Under the pieces are notes generated by a model. The model searched no databases. It had not been told where the DNA came from and saw nothing but the letters and a program-made list of their open reading frames with translations. From Acinetobacter lactucae (GTDB taxonomy: Bacteria; Pseudomonadota; Gammaproteobacteria; Pseudomonadales; Moraxellaceae): DNA of 64,000 nucleotides. Location: contig NZ_LRPE01000007.1 in the NCBI RefSeq assembly GCF_001605885.1, positions 1 through 64,000 of the forward strand, read 5' to 3'. Positions 29,122 through 38,119 of this stretch are shown here, piece after piece. Numbering within the stretch: position 1 is the stretch's first letter; each line of letters begins with the position of its first letter. The position numbers and the translations under genes are program-made.

Positions 29122-29544
29122 TTAGTGGACAAACATATCCATAAATTCGCGAATTTCTGCAATTGCACTATCTACATCAGTTGAAAGCCAAGTTGGCTCA
29201 AAAAGACCTGCATAATGTTCCAAACGATCTTGTGGAACCACTAGGCGAACTGGACAATCTTCTTCAAGTAAACGCCAAGGTAAAATCGGAACTTCATTGT
29301 CCAAAAAAATATTGATATTACGAATATCAACAATCATGGCATTAATGCAGTCAGGAAACGGCATAACAGAAAATTCTTCAGTACGGCGACGAAAATACTC
29401 TAAATCACCCCATTTGAGTTCATAGCTTGGTTTATTAAATTCAATAATACCAATGAGATGTTCGTCTCTCGTCTGATGTAAATAACATTGATGTGTGACG
29501 TCAGTGTCGAGATCAAGTGTTACGTTTTGCTGACGATACATCAT
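29122..29544 (-). CDS. Hypothetical 140-aa cytosolic protein
   Basis: I do not recognise the family with confidence. There is no signal peptide or membrane helix. A central strand-like segment (CINAMIVDIRNINIFLDN) is followed by VRLVVPQDRLEHYAGLF and a C-terminal helix (DVDSAIAEIREFMDMF). This alternation vaguely recalls STAS or SpoIIAA-like folds, but that is only an impression. It is convergent with fpr and monocistronic. A duplicated initial methionine leaves the exact start uncertain by one codon. Confidence 0.75.
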   Translation of the reverse strand: MMYRQQNVTLDLDTDVTHQCYLHQTRDEHLIGIIEFNKPSYELKWGDLEYFRRRTEEFSVMPFPDCINAMIVDIRNINIFLDNEVPILPWRLLEEDCPVRLVVPQDRLEHYAGLFEPTWLSTDVDSAIAEIREFMDMFVH

Positions 29545-29664
29545 AAAATAGAGCAGCTTTAAAATAAGGGGGCTTATTATAGCCTATTTTATAAAAAGTA
29601 AGCGCTAAAACATATTGTATTACAAATAGAACATTAAAGAAGTTCGAGCATAACTGGTCATTAT

Positions 29665-29703
29665 TTTTATACAGCTAAATAATTTTGCATAAATTTTATA
29701 CAG
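29665..29703. repeat. Ten-base direct repeat upstream of a small membrane protein gene
   Basis: ttttatacag occurs at 29665-29674 and 29694-29703, 29 bases apart, in the AT-rich 287-bp gap 29545-29831. It could be a paired regulator site or chance in AT-rich DNA. Nothing else was recognised in the gap. Confidence 0.3.
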
Positions 29704-29831
29704 TTTTTATTGTTTTAATAGTAGAGTTTTGCAACTACAGACACCTTAGCATAATGCTTTTTCACACAATGCAACAAACCAAATTGCTATGATGATTATA
29801 AAGTTAATGAAAAAAGAAGAGGGGAAAGAAG

Positions 29832-30059
29832 ATGCATGATTTTTCAAAACCACCTCATGTGACGAGTCCTGAAGAAACTGCGAAAAAAAGAAGATTGCCA
29901 GTTTACATTTTAATTATTGTTGGGCTTTTTCTTATAGCACTCATCGTCTACATGGTCGCTGATCACAGCACAACACCTAAAGAAGAAGCCGCTTTTCAAC
30001 ATGAGGCCATACCACATGTCATTAAGAGCACTTCAGATTTAAATATCTATAAAGGGTAA
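29832..30059 (+). CDS. Small single-span membrane protein
   Basis: A 75-aa protein with a basic stretch (KKRRLP) before one transmembrane helix (about residues 24-44, VYILIIVGLFLIALIVYMV) and a short polar C-terminal tail. The topology is predicted N-in. GAGGGGAAAGAAG precedes the ATG. No known domain was recognised. It has its own terminator and lies upstream of the MscS-like gene without sharing its transcript. Confidence 0.75.
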   Translation: MHDFSKPPHVTSPEETAKKRRLPVYILIIVGLFLIALIVYMVADHSTTPKEEAAFQHEAIPHVIKSTSDLNIYKG

Positions 30060-30081
30060 GCTAACCAGTATAGCTTGATAG

Positions 30082-30115
30082 AAAGCCTTTGGGACGTGAC
30101 CTGAAGGCTTTTTTT
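30082..30115 (+). terminator. Terminator after the 75-aa membrane protein gene
   Basis: Arms aaagcctt (30082-30089) and aaggcttt (30104-30111) are followed by a T7 tract, 22 bases after the stop. Confidence 0.8.
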
Positions 30116-30281
30116 GCAACCTTTTGCATCAATTTGTTGTATTTATGCAGAACTGTGTTGATTAGAAAATACTCAAAACATAAGGTGAGATAGACCGCAT
30201 TTATCGTCATTTTTAACAACGAATGGTGTTTTTCATAATTGATGGCACTGAAAAGAACATAACAATTGAGGACATAACAAT

Positions 30282-31985
30282 ATGAATGAATTTTTTGATG
30301 GGCCTCGCGGCGCTCAGTTTGATGCGATGTATTACTGGGATCAGTTTCATCCTATATTAGCTGCAATCGTCATCTTACTGGTTGGCTGGATAATCGCTTT
30401 ATTAGTTGCGGCAGGTGTAAAAAAACTTCTGCAAAAAGTAAATACCAATGCAAAATTATCTTCAGCAACTGGGCGTGCTCCAAACATAGAAGGTCTTATT
30501 TCAAAAGTTGTATTCTGGTTTATTTTAATTTTAGCTGTTGTCGCAGCTCTCAATGTACTTAACATTAGTGGAGTAAGTGGCCCGTTCAGCAATATGGTGA
30601 ATCAGGTACTCGTCTATATTCCAAATATTATTGCTGCTGTTGTGGTGGGTTTTATTGGTTGGATCGTTGCTCGACTGGTGCGAGCGGGGGTGACCAATGT
30701 TTTATCCCGAACTCAACTCGATGATAAGTTAAGCAGTGAAGTGGGTGTAGGTGGAATTAGCCAGAATATTGGTGAAATTCTTTACTGGCTTGTATTGTTA
30801 CTTTTCCTTCCGATTGTTCTTTCAATACTAGGATTAACAGGCTTACTGATTCCAGTTCAAAATATGGTAAATGATGCAGTAGCGTTCTTACCAAATATCT
30901 TTATTGCTGGTGTTATCGTTTTTGTTGGTTATATCTTGGCAAAAATTGTACGCGGTATTGTTGAAGGTTTAGTAAATAGCTTGGGTGTTCAGGCGCAAGC
31001 TGAAAAAATTGGTCTTTTTAAAAGCTCTAACGTAGGCAAATTCTTAGGTTCATTTGTTTTCGCAATCATCATTATTACAACATTGATTGTAGCGTTTGAA
31101 GCTTTAGGCATTGAGACAATTTCTCAGCCAGCAACAGCTATGCTCAATGAAATTTTGCAGGCGATTCCAAACATTATTGCTGCTGGTTTAATTCTACTGG
31201 TTGCTTATATTGTTTCTCGTTTTGTTGGTCGCTTAGTCGCTGAATTAATTGCAGGTACAGGTGTTGATGAAATTCCTGCAAAGTTAGATGTACAACGCTT
31301 TTTAGGTCAAACTAAAGTTTCTAATGCAGTTGGCTGGCTAATTGTATTCTTTACGATGCTGTTTGCGGTTTCTGAAGCTGCGGATCGTCTTGGTTTCGAT
31401 CAGATTAGTAGTCTAATCGCAATGTTTATCCATTTCGGTGCAAACATTCTATTGGGCGCTGTAATTTTAGTGATTGGTTTCTGGCTTGCCAATGTTGTGG
31501 CAAATGTGGTTCAACGCGGCGAATATAATAGCTCGCGTTGGTTGGGTAGTTTAGTTCGTGTGTTAATTATTGGTCTTGTACTTGCGCTTGGTTTAAGAGC
31601 GATGGGTATTGCAGATTCAATCGTTAATCTTGCATTTGGTTTGACTCTAGGCGCCGTTGCTGTTGCTTTTGCTCTTGCATTTGGTTTAGGTGGTCGTCAA
31701 CCAGCAGAAAGACTGTTGAGTGATTTGCTAGATAAAGCTAAAAAAGAAGCGAATGAACCAAATCCTCTATACCAACCACCTTCTACTACGACAACGAGCA
31801 GTCCATCTGCTGGTAGCTCATCTGCAACCACTACTTCGTCAACATCTACAGTTACACCAACGTCTACAACTTCACCATCAACGGTTTCATCTGATGCAAA
31901 ACCAGCTGATTCTGCGCAAGTAAATCCAGCACAACCACCAGTAAATAAACCGTTTGGATCTACTGGAGAAAATGACGAAATTTAG
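30282..31985 (+). CDS. MscS-type mechanosensitive channel with repeated TM helices (CmpX-like)
   Basis: A 567-aa inner-membrane protein built of about five repeats of one unit. Examples start at NMVNQVLVYIPNIIAAVVVG, NMVNDAVAFLPNIFIAGVIV, AMLNEILQAIPNIIAAGLIL and AMFIHFGANILLGAVILVIG. This matches the conserved TM-helix repeat of proteins such as Pseudomonas CmpX. A short glycine/alanine-rich pore-like helix (AVAVAFALAFGLGG) lies near residue 465. The last about 85 residues are a Ser/Thr/Pro low-complexity tail. A true beta-domain after the pore, as in MscS, is not visible. The likely function is osmotic or membrane-tension sensing. Confidence 0.8.
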   Translation: MNEFFDGPRGAQFDAMYYWDQFHPILAAIVILLVGWIIALLVAAGVKKLLQKVNTNAKLSSATGRAPNIEGLISKVVFWFILILAVVAALNVLNISGVSGPFSNMVNQVLVYIPNIIAAVVVGFIGWIVARLVRAGVTNVLSRTQLDDKLSSEVGVGGISQNIGEILYWLVLLLFLPIVLSILGLTGLLIPVQNMVNDAVAFLPNIFIAGVIVFVGYILAKIVRGIVEGLVNSLGVQAQAEKIGLFKSSNVGKFLGSFVFAIIIITTLIVAFEALGIETISQPATAMLNEILQAIPNIIAAGLILLVAYIVSRFVGRLVAELIAGTGVDEIPAKLDVQRFLGQTKVSNAVGWLIVFFTMLFAVSEAADRLGFDQISSLIAMFIHFGANILLGAVILVIGFWLANVVANVVQRGEYNSSRWLGSLVRVLIIGLVLALGLRAMGIADSIVNLAFGLTLGAVAVAFALAFGLGGRQPAERLLSDLLDKAKKEANEPNPLYQPPSTTTTSSPSAGSSSATTTSSTSTVTPTSTTSPSTVSSDAKPADSAQVNPAQPPVNKPFGSTGENDEI

Positions 31986-32044
31986 TAAATAAAATCAATT
32001 TTCAGATAAACCGTACAAAAAATCTTTGATTTTTGTGATAAGTT

Positions 32045-32076
32045 CGACCACTCTATATTGAGTGGTCGTCCTTTTT
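32045..32076 (+). terminator. Terminator after the MscS-like gene
   Basis: A 9-bp stem (cgaccactc / gagtggtcg) with a 6-base loop is followed by tcctttttt. Confidence 0.85.
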
Positions 32077-32112
32077 TGGCCGTTATAAAAACAAATAAGT
32101 GAGGAAAATACG

Positions 32113-32283
32113 ATGAAGAAACCAGGTCGTTTTTTAGCACCGATTGTCATTGCGGGAATTACTGTCGGTTTTTTGGCAAGTGCTTATAAGTTTGTATTTA
32201 ACAAATCTAATTCATCAAAACAGACAACAACGCATACGCGTAATTCTGAAAATTCGTCAAATGATTCGAAAGCGTCAAATTAG
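32113..32283 (+). CDS. Small membrane protein with an Asn/Ser/Thr-rich tail
   Basis: A 56-residue frame with GTGAGG 8 bases before the ATG. It begins MKKPGRFLAPIVIAGITVGF, giving a basic start and one hydrophobic helix (about residues 8-28), then a Ser/Thr/Asn/Lys tail (about residues 30-56). It lies between a terminator and a convergent oxidoreductase gene. No known family was recognised. The ribosome site and N-terminal topology support it as real. Confidence 0.6.
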   Translation: MKKPGRFLAPIVIAGITVGFLASAYKFVFNKSNSSKQTTTHTRNSENSSNDSKASN

Positions 32284-32295
32284 CTAATTCATCAT

Positions 32296-33495
32296 TTAAA
32301 CGTATTGTGCTGCTGCATAAGCGGAAGACCAAGCCCATTGGAAGTTATAACCTCCTAAGTGGCCAGTCACATCAAGTACTTCGCCAATAAAAAACAAACC
32401 TTTTTGCTTTTTACTTTCCATGGTTTTAGAAGATACTTCAGTTGTATCAACTCCACCTAAAGTAACTTCGGCAGTACGATATCCTTCTGTACCTGATGGT
32501 TTGACGGTAAAGCCATGTAGCTGCTCAGCAATATGATCTAGCTGTGCATCACTGATATTACCAATCGCTGTTTCACTCTGCTCTGGCCAGATGAGTTGCT
32601 GTAACTCTTGAACAATACTCTTGGCAGTAAAATCACTAAGAAGGGTACGCAATAAAACTTTAGGTTGAGTTTTCTTTTTATCTTTTAAATAAGTTGCTAA
32701 ATCTTGGCTTGGGAAAAAGTCAATTTTAAAATTTTCACCAGTATTCCAATAGTTTGAAAGCTGTAAAGAACTTGGACCACTCAAACCACGATGGGTAAAT
32801 AATAATGCTTCAGTAAAGCTATTTTTCGAGTTACTGAGTGTCACATCTAAAGCATTACCACTTAGACGTGTAGTGACTTCTTTAATATGATCTGAAAAAG
32901 TAAATGGAACCAAACCTGCGCGAGTTGGGAAAACCTGATGTCCAAATTTTTGTGCCAGTTCATAGCCAAAACCAGAACCACCCAAAGTTGGAATGGATAA
33001 GCCACCTGTAGCTACGACTAGGGACTCACAGCTAAATCGACCTTGATTTGTGTGTACAGTAAAACCACCTTGTTCTAATGGATTAATCTGGACAGCTTCG
33101 CATTGAGTTTGAATATCCACATTGTTAGTTTTATTACATTCACTCACCAGCATTTCTAAAATTTCTTTAGAGCCATTTAGCGTGAATAACTGTCCGTGTT
33201 TTCGTTCTTCATAAGCAATTTTATAATCACATACCAAACCGATAAAGTCCCAGTTGCTATAGCGTGACAGGGCTGAAATAACAAAGTGTGGATTATGAGA
33301 AATATAGTTGTCAGGCTCTACATAAAGGTTGGTAAAGTTACATTTACCGCCGCCTGACATTAAAATCTTTTTACCAATTTTATTGGCTTTTTCTAAAATT
33401 AAAACCGAGCGACCTCGTTTAGCAGCATGTGCAGCCAACATGAGTCCAGAAGCACCTGCACCTAAGACAATGACATCAACATGACTGTTAGACAT
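32296..33495 (-). CDS. BaiN/HI0933-family FAD-dependent oxidoreductase
   Basis: A 399-aa flavoprotein of the family that includes E. coli YhiN. The N-terminal Rossmann motif is GAGASGLMLAAHAAKRG at residues about 12-28, followed by the family signature KIGKKILMSGGGKCNFTN. A second nucleotide motif (VVATGGLSIPTLGGSGFGYE) lies in the middle. The C-terminal FFIGEVLDVTGHLGGYNFQWAWSSAYAAA closes the FAD site. The physiological substrate is not known for this group. The genes around it give no pathway hint. Confidence 0.88.
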   Translation of the reverse strand: MSNSHVDVIVLGAGASGLMLAAHAAKRGRSVLILEKANKIGKKILMSGGGKCNFTNLYVEPDNYISHNPHFVISALSRYSNWDFIGLVCDYKIAYEERKHGQLFTLNGSKEILEMLVSECNKTNNVDIQTQCEAVQINPLEQGGFTVHTNQGRFSCESLVVATGGLSIPTLGGSGFGYELAQKFGHQVFPTRAGLVPFTFSDHIKEVTTRLSGNALDVTLSNSKNSFTEALLFTHRGLSGPSSLQLSNYWNTGENFKIDFFPSQDLATYLKDKKKTQPKVLLRTLLSDFTAKSIVQELQQLIWPEQSETAIGNISDAQLDHIAEQLHGFTVKPSGTEGYRTAEVTLGGVDTTEVSSKTMESKKQKGLFFIGEVLDVTGHLGGYNFQWAWSSAYAAAQYV

Positions 33496-33611
33496 AAGAG
33501 GTTCTCGATTAATCGTGAAAATTTAAAAGGGGCATATACTATCATGCCGAGCCTTAGTCATGCTAAAGACATTTATTATGGTAGTGAACAATGCGACCTA
33601 AAAATGATAAG

Positions 33612-34523
33612 TTATTGATGTGATTTATTTCTTATATCTGCCTGTAAACCACCAGAATGAATTGCCAAAATACGAGTTCCTTTAGGGAAGTAATTATTTT
33701 TTATAAGATCAAACAGACCAAACACCATCTTTCCCGTATAGATCGGTTCAATTGGTAGGGCATGTTGCTCTTCAAAATTTTCTATAAATGCCAATAGTTC
33801 GGGTGAGGTTTTTGCGTAGCCGCCACAGCAGTAGGCATCTGTCAGAGACCAATTCTGTTTTTTGGTCCAATGCCGAATTTCTTGTGGTAAAAAATCACCT
33901 TTTAGAGCCGAAAATCCTAAGACTTCTTGATCTGCTGAACTTCGTTCAATAAGTCCCGAAATCGTTCCACCAGTTCCTACTGCACAGCAAATCACATCAT
34001 ATTGTTCTAAATCGCTTTGACTGAGAATTTCCTGACAGCCTTGAACTGCGAGTTCATTAGTCCCACCTTCGGGAATAATGAAAGTTTTAGGAAACTGCTG
34101 ATGTAACTGTTGAAGATAGTTTGCATCATCTCGTAAGCGATATTCACTGCGTGAGACAAAATGTAGATGCATTCCTAAACTTTGAGCTTTTGCTAAGGTT
34201 GGATTAAGAGGTCTGTCAGCTAACTCTTCTCCACGAATAATTCCTATACTTTTTAAGCCAAAAAGATGAGCTGCATAGGCAGTCGCGGCAATATGATTTG
34301 AATAGGCCCCTCCAAAAGTCAAAATGCTTGATAAATTTTGCTGTTTTGCGGCAAGAAAATTGTATTTTAATTTGAAAAACTTATTGCCCGAAATTTGAGG
34401 ATGAACTAAATCTAATCGTTTAATGTCGAGATGAACTAAAGAGGGGAGTTCAATGTGCTGGTAGGAGATGGGCTGGGCAATGTGATCAAACATTAGAAAT
34501 TGAGAAAAATAATGATTGATCAC
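33612..34523 (-). CDS. PLP-dependent D-cysteine desulfhydrase / ACC deaminase family enzyme
   Basis: A 303-aa fold-type II PLP enzyme. The PLP lysine lies in the motif GNKFFKLKYN near residue 46, followed by LTFGGAYSNHIAATAYAA, the phosphate-binding region and the IPEGGTNELAVQG glycine-rich loop. The family covers D-cysteine desulfhydrase and 1-aminocyclopropane-1-carboxylate deaminase, and I cannot decide between them from sequence. The first 10 residues before the second methionine may not be translated. It is monocistronic. Confidence 0.82.
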   Translation of the reverse strand: MINHYFSQFLMFDHIAQPISYQHIELPSLVHLDIKRLDLVHPQISGNKFFKLKYNFLAAKQQNLSSILTFGGAYSNHIAATAYAAHLFGLKSIGIIRGEELADRPLNPTLAKAQSLGMHLHFVSRSEYRLRDDANYLQQLHQQFPKTFIIPEGGTNELAVQGCQEILSQSDLEQYDVICCAVGTGGTISGLIERSSADQEVLGFSALKGDFLPQEIRHWTKKQNWSLTDAYCCGGYAKTSPELLAFIENFEEQHALPIEPIYTGKMVFGLFDLIKNNYFPKGTRILAIHSGGLQADIRNKSHQ

Positions 34524-34558
34524 ATTGTAGCTTTTTAATGAGGTTTTTAAAAAGCAGT

Positions 34559-35692
34559 TTACGAACCTGTATCGACAGAAGTAATTACTGACATGCCAGG
34601 GCGTAAGTGTTCCATTCCTTCCTGATTTGGATCAATGGTAATACGTACCGCAATTCGTTGAACCACTTTGGTAAAGTTTCCTGTTGCATTGTCAGGTTTC
34701 AATACACTGAACTCAGAACCTGCAGCTGGTGAGATCTGCTCAACATGTCCTGTAAATTTTTTATGTTTCATGGCGTCGACTGTGAACCATGCTTTTTGAC
34801 CGATTCGCATATTAGCAATTTGGGTCTCTTTGAAGTTAGCGATTACCCAAGTTTGCTGTGGAATCAGATAGAGTAATTGTGAACCTGCTGCTACATATTG
34901 CCCAACACGAGGGTTCACCTCACCAAGTTGACCATCCATTGGAGCAACAATAACACTGTAGTCTTTAGTAGTTTGCGCCTGATCTAATTGTGCTTTAGCG
35001 CTAGAAACTTGTGCTTCTAAGCCAGCTTCTGCGACCTGCGCCGTTTTAAGTGCTTCTTTGGCAACTAAAACGTTAGCCTCTGCCTGTTTAAGGGCTGCAA
35101 GATTATTTTCAGCATCTGCTGCGGCTTTATCTTGTTCAGATTTAGAGGCAGCGCCACTATTTCCTAACTGTTGATAGCGTCTAAGCTGGGCTAAAGAGAG
35201 TTCATATTGAGCTTTAACTTGTTCTACTTTAGCTTGTGCAGCCACAATATCAGCTTGTTTTTGAGCAATAGACTGTGTCTGATTGGCTAAAGTATTTTTA
35301 GCTTGCTCAACACCTGAAGCGGCTTGCGCTACTTTTTGGTCGTAAGTCGTTGCATCAATATGCATTAATACTTGACCCTTCTTAACGTAGTCAAAGTCCT
35401 TAACTAATACATCTTTAACGTAACCATTAATTTGTGACGATAAAATCGTGGTTTTACCTTTGACATAGCTATTGTCAGTTTGCTGAACACTCGTTGCGAA
35501 AGGTCCGATTCTCCATGCCCATAAAATCACTAAAATACCGACAATGAGCACAACCAGCATCCATAATAAAGTTGAACGTTTTGTCGGAATCAGTTTACTT
35601 GCAGGTGCAGGTGCAGGTGCAGGTGCAGGTGTTGGCTCGTTGGCAGGTGCCTGAGCAGGTGTTGGTTCTGGTTTGTTTTGATCATCTGACAT
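34559..35692 (-). CDS. HlyD/EmrA-type membrane fusion protein
   Basis: The periplasmic adaptor of a tripartite efflux pump (377 aa). A proline/alanine-rich N-terminus with an Ala-Pro run (residues about 11-32) is followed by one transmembrane helix (about 42-64), a lipoyl-type barrel (NSYVKGKTTILSSQINGYVK) and a long coiled coil (about residues 110-225). A C-terminal barrel segment follows (IVAPMDGQLGEVNPRVGQYV). It is the third gene of the tetR-MFS-hlyD operon, starting 39 bases after the MFS stop. No outer-membrane channel gene is adjacent, so it probably uses a TolC homologue encoded elsewhere. Confidence 0.9.
   Translation of the reverse strand: MSDDQNKPEPTPAQAPANEPTPAPAPAPAPASKLIPTKRSTLLWMLVVLIVGILVILWAWRIGPFATSVQQTDNSYVKGKTTILSSQINGYVKDVLVKDFDYVKKGQVLMHIDATTYDQKVAQAASGVEQAKNTLANQTQSIAQKQADIVAAQAKVEQVKAQYELSLAQLRRYQQLGNSGAASKSEQDKAAADAENNLAALKQAEANVLVAKEALKTAQVAEAGLEAQVSSAKAQLDQAQTTKDYSVIVAPMDGQLGEVNPRVGQYVAAGSQLLYLIPQQTWVIANFKETQIANMRIGQKAWFTVDAMKHKKFTGHVEQISPAAGSEFSVLKPDNATGNFTKVVQRIAVRITIDPNQEGMEHLRPGMSVITSVDTGS
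35601..35630 (-). repeat. Five-copy hexamer repeat encoding Ala-Pro
   Basis: The hexamer gcaggt is repeated five times without interruption inside the membrane fusion protein gene. It encodes Ala-Pro dipeptides before the transmembrane helix. Changes in copy number would keep the frame and only lengthen or shorten the linker. Confidence 0.8.
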
Positions 35693-35731
35693 ATATCAAT
35701 CTCAATTTCTATTTCATCAATAAAGAAGCTA

Positions 35732-37375
35732 TTAAGGACGGCTAATTCCTCTGCGTTGTAGATATTTACTCCGTGCAATATTAAATCCACCCCACAAAAG
35801 TAGTGCGACAGCAAAAATACCGTTTAATGCAATAACATCATTGTAGGCACGCACTTGCGCTTCACGAGTGACTACTTGATTAAGTGAGCGCATGGATTGA
35901 GCTGTTTGTAATGCTGGGTCAGTCGTAGTAACTGATGCGCTGCGTTGATAGGTAGAGAGTCTTTGAGCGACCAGAGGGTCTGCTTGTTCTAAATCTTTAA
36001 TAATTTCGGCTTGATAGTTTTGCGTCCGATGTTGTTGATAGGTCGAGAAGAACGAAGACCCGACAAGACCACCGAAAGTTTGGGTTGCAGAAAATAATAC
36101 GATGAAGGTCACCACATAAGATGGACCTTTAGCAAGTGTTTGCGCAAAGCCAATTAAAAGCAATGGTCCAATAAATAGACCACCAGCAAAGCCGACTAAA
36201 AACTGACTTGCAAAGAAATTCACAGGTCGGACATCACTGGTTAAGTGATAATCTAGTCCACACGCGACTAAAATTAAAAACTCTGCAAAAAGTAAGTGGA
36301 AGATAATTCTTTCACGTGAAAAAGTAAGCGCACTAAAAAGTGTTCCGCTTAAAATCCCCACTAATATGACCACATAGAGGGGAACAAATTGGTCAGGACC
36401 CATTCCCATAGTTTTTAAGAAGTTAACCGCTGCATAACTTTGTTCTGACATTAAAAGTCGAATGGCAAAGGCACCAAAAATGAAACGTAAGGTGGAAGCG
36501 GCCCCTAACCAGCGCGTCATAATTAATGGATTGGCGCGATAATGTTCATACAGCAAACCTAAAACAACTAAGCTAAAACCTGCAATTAATACATAAGCAA
36601 GCCACTCGCTATTAAACCACCATAAAATTGGACCTTGTGTGAGCACAATACATAAACAGGCAAAGCCGGGAGCGAGTAAAGCAAAGGTGAAAAAATCTTG
36701 CTTCTCAAAAACATATATTCGTAAGCTACGTGGTAATTTCAATGAAACAACCATAGCTAAACAACAAAGTGCTAAACCAAGCTCAAAAGTGTAAAGAACA
36801 GACCAACTGTCTGTACTGACAAGAAATGGAGAAATAATCCAAGCCAATGGTACGCCGAGTTGCTGAAAGCCGAAGGCGATATATATTCCTTTTGCCATGT
36901 CTGCTTTTTTAAAAGCTTGCATGGTGTAATACATACCTAATGAGCTCAGTGGCGCGCCAGCTAAACCTGCCACAACCCGAGCGAATAGCGCCATTTCATA
37001 GGTATGCACAAAAATATGTAATACCAGAACTGCAATAAAAATCACGAGTCCTATTTCTGAAAACACTCTCAGACCATACTGTTGTCGAGCTTTAAACAAA
37101 ATCAGGTTTGAGCTGACATTTGCCATAACATAGGCCGCAGGCAGCCAAGCAGCTTCGGAAGGAGTTAGTCCATACTCACCTTGGATTAAGGGTAAGTTTG
37201 CTGTAATAAAACCATTACTTAAGCTTGCTGAAAGAGCGACGAATAAACCGATAAAAAAGTAAATAAACCGCTTAGGTACAGAATGCGCAATAGCTGCTGG
37301 TGAACCAGGTAAAGTCGGTTGCTCTTCAGGCGTCCAGTCGGGTGGTGTTTCTAAATAACGAGGCGTTTTACTCAT
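35732..37375 (-). CDS. MFS drug efflux transporter, DHA2/EmrB-like
   Basis: A 547-aa proton-driven exporter of the 14-helix DHA2 class, judged by length and its pairing with an EmrA-like adaptor. The N-terminus is hydrophilic (about 30 residues). The first helices carry the family pattern ending in LNGFI-like text (SLSNGFITANLPLIQGEYGL) and the motif WLPAAYVMANVSSNL. Its start overlaps the tetR stop by four bases (ATGA), so expression follows the regulator. The substrate is unknown. The C-terminal residues about 430-510 form a long loop with a Gln/Thr-rich stretch. Confidence 0.88.
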   Translation of the reverse strand: MSKTPRYLETPPDWTPEEQPTLPGSPAAIAHSVPKRFIYFFIGLFVALSASLSNGFITANLPLIQGEYGLTPSEAAWLPAAYVMANVSSNLILFKARQQYGLRVFSEIGLVIFIAVLVLHIFVHTYEMALFARVVAGLAGAPLSSLGMYYTMQAFKKADMAKGIYIAFGFQQLGVPLAWIISPFLVSTDSWSVLYTFELGLALCCLAMVVSLKLPRSLRIYVFEKQDFFTFALLAPGFACLCIVLTQGPILWWFNSEWLAYVLIAGFSLVVLGLLYEHYRANPLIMTRWLGAASTLRFIFGAFAIRLLMSEQSYAAVNFLKTMGMGPDQFVPLYVVILVGILSGTLFSALTFSRERIIFHLLFAEFLILVACGLDYHLTSDVRPVNFFASQFLVGFAGGLFIGPLLLIGFAQTLAKGPSYVVTFIVLFSATQTFGGLVGSSFFSTYQQHRTQNYQAEIIKDLEQADPLVAQRLSTYQRSASVTTTDPALQTAQSMRSLNQVVTREAQVRAYNDVIALNGIFAVALLLWGGFNIARSKYLQRRGISRP

Positions 37376-37941
37376 TCTATCCCTCGAATTTTTTGTATTT
37401 GAATACCATGAAATAGTAATTCAATTGCTCGTTTTGCTAAGCGAGTCTGTTCTTCTGGCTCATGTCCTTGAAATGAAGAACCTAACATTGCAGTGACCAT
37501 TGCATAGTCGTCCGCAGTTAGATCGGCTCGGCACAATTTTTGTTTTATCGCATTTTCAATCAGTGGGTTAAGTGCATTATTTCGCCGTTCATAAATTTTT
37601 AACATAATTGGATCTTGTCGATCAATCACTCTCCAAAAATCTTGCAAAATTGCAAGCTTGGGAAGTTGTGCAATATGTCCTTCAATTAAACGAAATAAAC
37701 CATCCTCGAATTGTTGAAAATGAGCTGCTTTTTGCTCTAGCTGTGTAATCGCACGCTCTAAAAGGGCGCTAATTAAAGCTTTGCGATCACAAAAGTTGCG
37801 GTAAAAAGTTGCTCTACCAACACCAGCGTGGTCAATTACAACTTGTAAGGGGACATTAATGCCATGGATACGAAAACATTCTTCGGCTGCATTGAGTAAT
37901 TCATCCCGATTATGGGCAGCGATTTTTTGACGTTTACTCAT
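37372..37941 (-). CDS. TetR-family repressor of the efflux operon
   Basis: A 189-aa regulator with an N-terminal helix-turn-helix (residues about 8-55, with VPLQVVIDHAGVGRATFYRNFCDRKAL) and an all-helical ligand domain. It is the first gene of the operon with the MFS pump and adaptor, and overlaps the pump gene by four bases. A perfect palindrome lies 35 bases upstream of its start, so I infer autorepression relieved by a pump substrate. Confidence 0.9.
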   Translation of the reverse strand: MSKRQKIAAHNRDELLNAAEECFRIHGINVPLQVVIDHAGVGRATFYRNFCDRKALISALLERAITQLEQKAAHFQQFEDGLFRLIEGHIAQLPKLAILQDFWRVIDRQDPIMLKIYERRNNALNPLIENAIKQKLCRADLTADDYAMVTAMLGSSFQGHEPEEQTRLAKRAIELLFHGIQIQKIRGIE

Positions 37942-37976
37942 GTCATTGATTGAGGAGTTTTAAAGGTTATATATTT

Positions 37977-37996
37977 AACGGACATTTTTGTCCGTT
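37977..37996. promoter_or_regulatory. Operator of the TetR-MFS-HlyD operon
   Basis: A perfect 8-bp inverted repeat, AACGGACA-tttt-TGTCCGTT, lies 36-55 bases upstream of the tetR start. It is the only strong palindrome in the gap between tetR and the divergent LysE gene. Its size fits a TetR dimer site. Confidence 0.75.
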
Positions 37997-38119
37997 GTGA
38001 AGATATAAATTGTAAAAACATGAAAATTCAATTTTCATCATTTATATCTTCTGCATTTTTATATGTGTCATAAAAAGCTGTTAGAATACCGCGCAATTGC
38101 GTGATGCTAGGTCAATACA

